A program made the translations under genes and the position numbers. Below, in pieces: positions 44,859 through 53,089 of a stretch of DNA of 64,000 bases. The DNA is from Nitzschia sp. pyKryTriq1. Taxonomy: Eukaryota > Bacillariophyta > Bacillariophyceae > Bacillariales > Bacillariaceae. The notes under the pieces are model-generated. The model was given only the letters and a program-made list of their open reading frames with translations, had not been told where the DNA came from and ran no database searches. Positions within the stretch are counted from its first letter, which is position 1, and every line of letters starts with the position of its first letter. The stretch is taken from assembly GCA_956465555.1 (NCBI GenBank), contig OY101117.1, positions 2,480,001-2,544,000 on the forward strand. Reading direction: 5' to 3'.

Positions 44859-46207
44859 ATGACAATGCGGATGAAGAATCGCTTCCGCACTTGGGCGATC
44901 ATTTTGAGTGTTCTTCCCTGTTTTTCTCCGCCGGTAGCTGCTGCCGACAATCATTATTTTCGTAACCTGCAAGGCTTGGCACAAATATGGTTTCTTTCCG
45001 ATGTTGATTATGAGATTGAGCGCCGACCAAAAGAATCTTCCGTGGGAATATCATTCGCTTTCACCAGCAGTGATGCCATCGAGGACAACATGATGCGGAC
45101 GGATATTATGGATGCCGAAACTTGTGCCGTCCATATTCTGGAGCAGGAGGATGAGGATATTCGTTTACTGCTAAATGAGATTTTCTCAGTGACAAGCCCG
45201 GTTTCTGCCGATGCCATTGCTGACGGATTCGGGTCGCGGGGCTGGGAGGCAGCTGTCGACGTTAAATTACCAGACACCCTCTTCGACGAGGATGTGTCCA
45301 ATGAAACGTCTGCCTTCCTCGGTGAAAGTCTCCTCACTTTTGCGTCCGTGTCGCCACGACCTTGCCACCCGGTGGCGACGATGATTTCAGCGGACTCCCC
45401 GTCACCGTAGTCGGACTCTTGGTCGAAATTGACGATTCTTTGAATGCCACAATCCAAGACTTCGAGTTTCCGAGCGTTGCGCTGCCGACGCCACCGCCAA
45501 GGGCCAGAGCCGCCTTTTGCGATCAGGACTACAATGAATTGAGCACCCATCCCTTGCTCTTGGAGGGGGATTTAATTCGGATATGCATCTTTCCACCCGA
45601 AGAGGGTAGCTACAGAATGGGGACGGTAGACTTTTTTCAATACGAAGAATACATCATTCAGGAGCTTGTTGATGACGAGGACAGTAACAGCACGATTGCG
45701 TCAGAAACTACAATGTTTCAGTCCGCTATCCTTCCTGGAGGAATACCCGCAATTAATCAATTGACCCACTTTTCATGCACGCCCGAAGTTTGCGTTATCG
45801 AGTCCCTTTTGTTTGCAGGGTTTTTCGAACCAAATACGAAAATCTGGGCCACGGGATACGCCACCTTCTACTATAACGAAGATATAGGGAATGTGACCGA
45901 CACTGGAGAAGACAGCAGCATCCAAGACGAGGAAGTTTTGGGCTCCGATGTTTTCTTAGCGTTTGAGACTTTGCTTCAAATTACCAATGTATTGCCATCC
46001 ACCAACGCTCCCACCGCCCCCACCACAAAACCGAGCGCAACGCCCACCTTGAATCCCACGTCAGCCCCCTCACAAAGCCCATCAACGACACCTTCGGCAT
46101 TGCCTTCGGTCCCGTCATCATCGGCATATTGTTATGCTGCTTTTGGTTGGGTTGCGAGAATTTTTATACCTCTTGCGGGGGCTGTGTGCCCTTGCTTGTG
46201 GTGGTAG
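44859..46207 (+). CDS. Secreted PT-repeat protein, reading frame interrupted (intron or frameshift)
   Basis: The first frame (44859-45410) starts with a signal peptide (WAIILSVLPCFSPPVAAA) and FRNL, an R-x-L tripeptide. It stops at 45408-45410 while a second frame, open from 45326, continues to 46207. Two explanations fit: an 89-base GT-AG intron 45322-45410, whose acceptor AG lies inside the first stop codon, giving 419 residues joined as AFL-VGLLVEIDD; or a one-base loss near the T-run at 45337. The second part has CxxxV-type Cys, N-glycosylation-like Asn, then a PT/PS repeat (TNAPTAPTTKPSATPTLNPT). No family recognised; repeats of this type are common in diatom cell-wall and surface proteins. 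Near the C-terminus a different frame encodes a better membrane helix (see findings). Confidence 0.6.
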
Positions 46208-46310
46208 CTCAATTCTAGATCACCAGTACACCTTTTTCGACGTCATAATGCTTCGTACCATGACAATTGATCATTCGTGTGTGTAGTACAAGTAGATCGT
46301 TAGTCTAGTA

Positions 46311-46631
46311 CTATTCGTCGCCCGGCTCGTAGTCTTTGAAGCGGCGGCGATGCATTTGAAATTTGTTAAAAAGTCGGGGACCAGTAGTCCACGACATGAC
46401 TCGTCGAGCCTTCTCGAACGAGTTGATGAAATGTAGATATTCCATGTTGGTAGCCTCCACGCGGAGCTTTGGGACTTCGATTGTGGTCTTCTCGGTCTCC
46501 TCGTTGACGGTACGAGTGACGGAATGTTTGACCATGTCGAGAGATTTGGGGGAGAAATCCTTTTTGAAGGGGAGGACTCCTTGGGCTCGAGGAACACGGT
46601 TTCCTCGACGATTGTTACCTGCACGCAACAT
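46311..46631 (-). pseudogene. Small protein frame resembling a retrotransposon gag fragment
   Basis: 106 residues, basic. The stretch EYLHFINSFEKARRVMSWTT and GPRLFNKFQMHRRRFKDY resembles the part of diatom Copia/Gypsy-type gag proteins in which a sequence of the kind TTGPxLFxxF recurs. This resemblance is from memory of the family, not a search. No reverse transcriptase, integrase or long terminal repeats are visible nearby, so if it is gag-derived it is a remnant or a domesticated piece. Alternatively it is a small unrelated host gene; the frame has an ATG and a normal stop. Confidence 0.35.
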
Positions 46632-46979
46632 AGCGGCGACTTCTCGTAGGCAAAGTAGTTAGTAGTATTGGTCGTTCGAAAGGGTGTACGATATTGTCGA
46701 ACTTCTGATCAGAATGCAACGACTCGTAGTTACGGGATTCAATTCGTGATTTAAAGTAGATGAAATTAAAAGAAGTGAGACTATTTTTCTGGGGTGTTTT
46801 GAGAGATGAATCTTTTGTAATCGTAAAGTAGTCGTGAAGTGTCAGGGGCACGAACGACTTATCATAAATGTAGTGGTGATGGCGATCTTGGATGTCTTGT
46901 GAAGTTTGTGAAGGAAGGATCGCCTCTAGATGAAATGCAATAGTCATGGATGGAGGTGTCGTGACTAGTAGGAACGCTA

Positions 46980-47037
46980 TGACGTCACGCAGTGTCAGGA
47001 TGACGTCGAGGGGGGGGGACGGACGGACCGATGACGT
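46980..47037. promoter_or_regulatory. Cluster of three TGACGT (CRE/aureochrome-type) motifs
   Basis: TGACGTCA at 46980-46987 (a perfect CRE palindrome), TGACGTCG at 47001-47008 and TGACGTGG at 47032-47037 onward, all within 58 bases and in the same orientation. TGACGT is the reported binding site of Vaucheria AUREO1 and of bZIP factors in CO2/light-responsive diatom promoters. It lies about 350 bases upstream of the minus-strand gag-like frame and about 750 bases upstream of the acidic protein gene, so its target is unclear. Confidence 0.4.
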
Positions 47038-47782
47038 GGACAGGACACTGCAAGGGCATTGCTAACACCGTGGTTGCCCGGGCCACGCCGTTGCGAACCA
47101 TTATTTGTCTTTTTGAGCAGATATGCCCTCTACTTAACTGGTCGGTGGTGCTGTTGTTTTAGGCGGGCGAAAAGGTGGTACAAAGCAAGCATACACACGA
47201 TCGATTAGGAACTTTTTGTCCTGTCTCTTTGGAACCGGTTAAATAGAAAAATGGTCCAAAGATGAAAATGAAAAATGACGCATTCTGACACGGACGGGAA
47301 GGATGCCGGCGGGCGGGTACACAGTACTTTCCAACAACCACCCGTGAAATTGAGTGCGGCAGAATAATCAGGATAATTAAGGGCACACGAATGCTGCGAA
47401 ATCACGAACAGAAACCTCTATTATGTACGTGAAATGTGATATGCTTTTGCTATATTATTATGTGCAATTATATTTATTGAACCGGAGAATCTACTCGTGC
47501 ACTGGCAATTGATCGTTAGATAGAGGCAAAAAGCTCTCTACTGTGCCGGTACTCCTACAGTATACCGGTAGAGCTACATGCCTTCTCGCCGTTCCGTGCC
47601 AGAGTTCGCCCGCTTTTTTGTTATTGACACGACCATCCAGCAGATACTGTAGATACGAGTAGGCCGCGAGATATTTTCGCCCCACACTACCGAAGACCGA
47701 CGAGCTGTGAAAAACCGGACACTTTTGTCCCATAATTTTTCTACTCCAAGACTTTATTTCCATCGATTCAACAAACTATACC

Positions 47783-48301
47783 ATGACTTGCACAATGGCT
47801 CAAACAATCACCCCACCTTCTTGCGATAACATGGTAACCAAGCCATCGGAAGCACGCATGGAATCGGTGTACGGATCGACCGGCACTTCCTTCGATGTTG
47901 GAAGCTTTGTCCTCTCAGGCAGTCGTGTTCAAGAACCACCTTCCCCAAATACTGTCAATGCAGCGGTATCATGTGCAATTAATCAAGCTCTTGATTTGGT
48001 GATCATGGACGACGCCTCGTCTTATTCTTCCTCTTGTGAGGATGACCCCGACGACGGGGAAGCTAATGATGAGGGAAAGACTGACCACCGAAAGGAGCTA
48101 CTGAAGGACGACATGTCACTATTTTACAAAGAATTGGCCAGGTTGCGGGTGGATAGCGATGATTTATCCGTCTGCAGCTCGGACGAAGAAAGTGAGTGGG
48201 ACGAGGAAGAAGAGGACGACCTTTGCTTTGTAGGTCTAGAAGATTCCTCCCCAGATCTATTCGACTCGTTCAAGAGTCGATACGGTGGGGTTTCCGAATG
48301 A
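47783..48301 (+). CDS. Small acidic protein of unknown function
   Basis: 172 residues, single exon, ATG in ACCATGA context (a second ATG lies 12 bases on). No known domain. The N-terminal half is Ser/Pro/Thr-rich with a short possible helix (NAAVSCAINQALDLVIMDD); the C-terminal half is very acidic (SSCEDDPDDGEANDE, SDEESEWDEEEEDD) around a helical segment with hydrophobic positions (KDDMSLFYKELARLRV). The composition recalls intrinsically disordered nuclear regulators. Support is only length, start context and non-random composition. Confidence 0.5.
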   Translation: MTCTMAQTITPPSCDNMVTKPSEARMESVYGSTGTSFDVGSFVLSGSRVQEPPSPNTVNAAVSCAINQALDLVIMDDASSYSSSCEDDPDDGEANDEGKTDHRKELLKDDMSLFYKELARLRVDSDDLSVCSSDEESEWDEEEEDDLCFVGLEDSSPDLFDSFKSRYGGVSE

Positions 48302-50028
48302 ACACGAAGAACACCTTGTGGGTCAACCACAGTTTTGCTACCATAACAATTTTCGGCTTCGGAAGGCAGTGCTTGTATATAAATCACTGCTGCCGTAGTT
48401 AACGAAGTGTACATAATGTAAATAATAATGGAACAACCTATCCTTATTACTTTTGGCAAACTTCCCTTCTACTAGTAGAGTCGATAGCAGGTGAGATTAC
48501 GCGATCGGGGTGTCATCTTGGTTTGTTTCAACGGCAAAATAGTCCAGAACTTGAGGCCATAGGAATGGCGGCCACAAAGTCCAAGTAAAAAGGCCGATAG
48601 CTGGTACGAATCCGCTAATCTTGCTTTGTCATCGTTGTTTTTTGTCGTGAGACATTCCGGTCGGGCATTTTTGGGTCAGACATAAGGGGAGGCGGGAAGC
48701 GAACTCTGACAACTCCTGAGGTGGCGGAGCTTTTTGCTCCTATTGGGTAGCGCTAAAAAATAAAACCACCTACTACCGGTAGCGGTCAGGGCTGAGCCGG
48801 GTCGAGTCATGGGTGTCAAATCACGCGCCCCAATCGTGTGCTGGTTTGGAGCTCACTCTTTTGTAAGTGGGAAAAGGAGGATCAATCAACGAACACCTGA
48901 TAGGAATAAGAATAGTTTAATGGTTAGGTAAGAATGAGAGATCTCATACCGTCAGAACGTGGATATCTGGTGGCGTGTCTGGGGGGCTGAAATACCCGTT
49001 CCTATGGGCTATGGGCAAGTTTAGGTCAGTTCACCACCATGATATTATTATACAGATTTCAGCGATGCTGCTGAGAAAACATATCAACAGACAAACTATG
49101 CGCGAATCCAACCACTCCAACCACCAGATCTCAACTGTGGAGAGCAGAGATCACCTTCGAGCATCTCCAAGGTGGTCTGGTACTTACCCCGAACAGGTCG
49201 TTGACGAATTCGACCTTCAACACTCCTATAAATACGCTTCTCCCCAACAACCACGCACCCGAGTATGTCCAACACCTAACCTTCCCATACTACTATCGTT
49301 TCTCCCTATATCATAACATTACTAAACAAGGCTTCCTATACTACTATCCAGTATTTGTAATTCCTCTGCTGCTGGCATATGGTACCATGTGTAGTACAAC
49401 TACTAACACCACTGCTCGGAGCAATCATGCTTAGCCCCAAATCCCATGAATCATATCAATACAACAACCTATTCTCGTATCCTCTTTTCGGGGGGTACAT
49501 AGCTACATTATCGGTAACATGGCCATAAATTTACAACCCCCCAGTAATAATTTACCCTCCGATTGCGACCATGTTCGCTGGACTCATTGGATTCTTACAC
49601 TCGAACACTTTGATTCCAAATTAACATCAGAGTGACGTAGGTAAGACACAACATTATTTATGCAACGAACGGTACCAAGGTATGTGCGTACCTGGTACCC
49701 CTCCCACCCCCTTCGCTGCGCCCGCCCAGCGCCCAGACCCACGGTGTCGTCTCTCGACACCTCGGAGCGTCCTTGACTCCAACCAACGAGTAAAATTTTG
49801 TTGCTGTTGCTGATATTGAATATTGCTACCAGGTATGATACCGTACAGGTACTCGTACCAAGTACGATGTAATGATGGTGTGTATTGTGTACGAGTACGA
49901 GTACGAGGAGTACCGGTAGACTAAAACTACTGTACATTGTACATTGTGTTCATTCTCATCCAACCTCCCCACATATTCCATCACATTGAGCTAATCCCAC
50001 AGCATTCAGATTATTAGCAAGCAAAAGG
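48302..50028. other. Intergenic, no gene supported
   Basis: 1.7 kb. Short frames near 48.97-49.43 kb (plus) and 49.58-49.94 kb (minus) have no recognisable features. GTACC words occur at 49670-49700 and 49850-49920, and a TATAAATA box-like sequence at 49228. A TGACGT motif at 49633 is likely by chance. Confidence 0.5.
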
Positions 50029-50805
50029 ATGACAACGGCACATAGACCTACATGGAAGGCCGCGGTGGGTCAAGCCTCCACCGGAGGATGGACCGCCGGA
50101 GGAGCCACGAGTTCCGGCAAGGCAGTATTGTCTCTGCCCTCTCACACTCAACTCAAGGTCCGCAAGGGAAGTCAGGTCGTGGATCGCCAAAAGGCATTGA
50201 AAGAGTCGCTTCTCAAGCTAGAACAAGCCGAGAAGAAGGCCCCTGCTGTGAGCAAACGGCGCCCGATATCGCAGGTCCTAGAAGAAGAAGGGAGAATCAA
50301 GTTATTGACACAAACAGAGGAAGTGGACGATGTTGCTATATCCAAGAAATACGATGACGACGACGCAGATGATGATGATGACGACGACGGAAGTGGGGGA
50401 GGATGGAGTGATGTGGATAATCACGCAGATGGCGCCTCGGGAGATGACTTGGATGCCAGCAGCGACGAGGATGACAACGATTCTTCGGACGATGAAGATG
50501 ATGAAGCGGCTCTACAAGCGGAACTAGCCAAGATTCGATCAGAGCGAGAATCCCTCAAACAGAGGGAGGCCGAGGAAGAAGCCAAACAAGAAGAATCGAA
50601 ACTGGAAGAGGCGGCCTTGCTCGGGAACCCGTTGCTAGCAGGGGAGGGAGGAGATGCCATGTCGGGTAAGGGCAAGCGCAGATGGAATGATGATGTTGTC
50701 TTTCGGAATCAAGCCAAGGGAGAACCAGAAATCAAAAAGCGCTTCATCAACGATACTATTCGCAATGACTTTCACAAGAGATTCCTGAACAAGTTCATTC
50801 GATAA
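50029..50805 (+). CDS. CWC15: Splicing factor CWC15
   Basis: 258 residues, single exon. The two conserved ends of the family are both present: MTTAHRPTWKAAVGQAS...SHTQLKVRKG at the N-terminus and KRRWNDDVVFRNQAKGE plus RFINDTIRNDFHKRFLNKFI at the extreme C-terminus. Between them lies an Asp-rich acidic tract and a Glu/Lys coiled coil, as in other eukaryotic CWC15 proteins. CWC15 is a component of the Prp19-associated core of the activated spliceosome and contacts the U6/U2 catalytic RNA. It converges on the sulfatase gene with 53 bases between stops. Confidence 0.95.
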   Translation: MTTAHRPTWKAAVGQASTGGWTAGGATSSGKAVLSLPSHTQLKVRKGSQVVDRQKALKESLLKLEQAEKKAPAVSKRRPISQVLEEEGRIKLLTQTEEVDDVAISKKYDDDDADDDDDDDGSGGGWSDVDNHADGASGDDLDASSDEDDNDSSDDEDDEAALQAELAKIRSERESLKQREAEEEAKQEESKLEEAALLGNPLLAGEGGDAMSGKGKRRWNDDVVFRNQAKGEPEIKKRFINDTIRNDFHKRFLNKFIR

Positions 50806-50858
50806 TCTCAACAAAAGTATAGTACTTGTCCTGAAACAAAGTTGCTTACAAAATTAGT

Positions 50859-52481
50859 CTATCCCATCGCTACATCCTGTGTCCTGGAGTCGCACCAGGG
50901 CTCCCATGTAGGCCCCATACTAGAATTGACAAAGCCATCAAATGGACAGTCCGAGCCGTCATTGATTTGGGGTGGAACATAAGACTGTTGGTACAATTTC
51001 AATTTGTAAATCATATCCTGTAGAACGTCAGGATATTCGGTCGCAAGGTTGACTCCCTCCTGGGGGTCTTGATCCAGGTCAAAGAGGAGATACGAGACAT
51101 TCGCCAGTCCACCCGGCATGGGAAAGGGGGTTCCTTTTGGGTGAGGATTGAATTCATCTGGGCCGGCATAGTCTCCCTGTACCACTTTCCAATTCAAATG
51201 TCTTAGACTGGGACCGAACCAATGGTTCCGTTCGATGCCTTCCTGTTCGACAAATCCGATAAACAGTTCGGTACGCGCAGGTGGAGCTCCTTGCCGCCGC
51301 AGACTCTCGACTTGACTCTGACCATCCAATTCATCTTGATGGACTGGCACAACACCGATCCAGTCCGCTATGGTCGGAAACCAATCGACGACATGGAACA
51401 AATGTGGAAATCGCGCTCCGCCAGGGACATTCAACCGCGACAACGCTGGTCCACTCAAAAATCCATCTCCCGTCGTGCCACCTTCCCACAATGTACATTT
51501 ACCCCCTCGTTTGGGATAATTTGATGCACCAGTCGCACAGCCAATAGTTGTAGGACCTCCATTATCAGTAGTGAAAATGACCAGAGTATCTTGCCACAGA
51601 CCTGCCTCTTTATAGGCATTAACCACTTGACCAATGGCATCATCGGCCGCTGTCAACATGCCAGCGTATATTTTACGTTGATCGTTCCATTCTGTATGGT
51701 TTTCATATCGATCAATATACTCGGTCGGTACTTGGTTCGGACAGTGTACGGCCTGAAATGCGAGGTACTGAAATAGTGGGCCTGCCGTAGCATTATCGGC
51801 AGTCGCCTTCACGTAATCGTTCATCATGCGAATGGTTTCACGGGCAAACACGGGAGAGGAGTAGTTCCCTCTTTTATCTACCACCATAGAGCATCCCCTG
51901 CCACAGTTGGGACTTTGATCGTGCCTTAAATCGTACCCCCCTCCATGAATGTGGGAAAAATAATCTTCGGCCCCAAAGTAAAATCCAAAGAATTCATCAA
52001 AACCCCGAAACGTAGGCGTTTGATGCCAATTTGAATGCCCAAGGTGCCATTTTCCAACCCCAACCGTATGGTATCCTCCCCGCTTCAACAAATTTGCCAA
52101 GGTTTCGTCTCGCAGAGGCAAGCCGGCCGCGGAAGTGGGAGCAATCACGTTGTGAACACCTGTGTGGAGCGGGTATTTGCCACTCATCAAGGCTGATCGC
52201 GTCGGACTACAATACGGCAAGACATAGTACTGATCCAAGTACATACCAATCTGTGCTAAGGCATCAGCATGGGGTGTTTGGATTTCGGATCCATGAATAC
52301 CCAAATCATGGGATCCTAGGTCGTCGACCACGATCATGAGAATGTTTGGATGGTGACGATACTTATTCTTCTTGGTCGGCGGCAACGCCGAGGCGGAAAA
52401 CCCCATGCGGGCAGGCGGCAGACCGCTCAACCAACAGCAACATACCACTAGATAAAGGATCGATGTACAAGGCAGTGCCAT
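50859..52481 (-). CDS. Secreted sulfatase (arylsulfatase B/I/J-like)
   Basis: 540 residues, single exon, signal peptide at the N-terminus (ILYLVVCCCWLSGLPPA). Sulfatase motifs: NILMIVVDDLGSHDLGIHG (calcium-binding Asp pair), CSPTRSALMSGKYP with Cys91 in the CxPxR sequence that is converted to formylglycine, GVGKWHLGH, and FTTDNGGP. The family hydrolyses sulfate esters; the arrangement is closest to arylsulfatase B/I/J, which act on sulfated glycans. In an alga the substrate may be sulfated cell-wall or environmental polysaccharides. Maturation requires a formylglycine-generating enzyme elsewhere. Several Asn-x-Ser/Thr sites fit passage through the ER. Confidence 0.93.
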   Translation of the reverse strand: MALPCTSILYLVVCCCWLSGLPPARMGFSASALPPTKKNKYRHHPNILMIVVDDLGSHDLGIHGSEIQTPHADALAQIGMYLDQYYVLPYCSPTRSALMSGKYPLHTGVHNVIAPTSAAGLPLRDETLANLLKRGGYHTVGVGKWHLGHSNWHQTPTFRGFDEFFGFYFGAEDYFSHIHGGGYDLRHDQSPNCGRGCSMVVDKRGNYSSPVFARETIRMMNDYVKATADNATAGPLFQYLAFQAVHCPNQVPTEYIDRYENHTEWNDQRKIYAGMLTAADDAIGQVVNAYKEAGLWQDTLVIFTTDNGGPTTIGCATGASNYPKRGGKCTLWEGGTTGDGFLSGPALSRLNVPGGARFPHLFHVVDWFPTIADWIGVVPVHQDELDGQSQVESLRRQGAPPARTELFIGFVEQEGIERNHWFGPSLRHLNWKVVQGDYAGPDEFNPHPKGTPFPMPGGLANVSYLLFDLDQDPQEGVNLATEYPDVLQDMIYKLKLYQQSYVPPQINDGSDCPFDGFVNSSMGPTWEPWCDSRTQDVAMG

Positions 52482-53089
52482 TCTATCGTCGGTGATGTCT
52501 CGTCGTCAACACAACCTATACCATTATGCTCTCATGGTCAAAAGTCAAATTTGAGGATTAAAAGCAGACGAGCGACGATCTTTGACCCACTCGACCTGAA
52601 AGCTGAATGATTCAAGTGAGTCGAAAGGACAATCTTGATGTCATAACGGTACATGGTACACGTACGTGCGCGTTTTGCTGCTGTTCGGTTCATTTCCATC
52701 GAACGTGAAGAACCGTTCTCTGCGAGCACGACGATCTTCACGTCGTCATGACGCGCACAACAACCTTTCGTACCACCCGTACGTCCAGAAGCCCACCTAC
52801 CCGCCGCCGGCACTTGGCGTACTACCAGCCAGTACCAGGTACCGGTACCAGTTTCTCGTACCCGCGATGACAACGCACTCAAAAATAGCCTCCTCCATCA
52901 TCCATCATCGTATCCCATAATCTCCCATCACCATGCATTCTGATGCCTGATGATGCCTGCGTTTTGATTAGAAAATTCCTCTATTCTTCAATCTAAGATC
53001 CCCAGCATCGTTGAACCTTCATTTTGACTACGAATCTACATCAATCATACTACGCTTTCATTCAAACATACAACAAAGGGACGGAAAGC
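52482..53089. other. Divergent promoter region sulfatase / aureochrome
   Basis: About 610 bases between the two start codons. GTACATGGTACACGTACG (about 52650) and CCAGGTACCGGTACCAG (about 52835) words are present, and CACGTCGTCATGACGCG at about 52738 is a partial CRE-like sequence. A CCATCATCC/CATCATCG run precedes the aureochrome 5' region. No coding frame. Confidence 0.5.

Larger units (their letters stand above)
46208..47782. other. Intergenic with a gag-like fragment and a TGACGT cluster
   Basis: 1.6 kb between the PT-repeat gene and the acidic protein gene. Apart from the gag-like frame (46311-46631, minus) and three TGACGT motifs (46980-47037), no feature is supported. A G-run of nine or so follows at 47009-47018. 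Confidence 0.5.

Noticed and set aside
48975-49434. Two short plus-strand frames between the acidic protein and CWC15
   Set aside because: They have no domain, splice or signal features and a composition like surrounding non-coding DNA.
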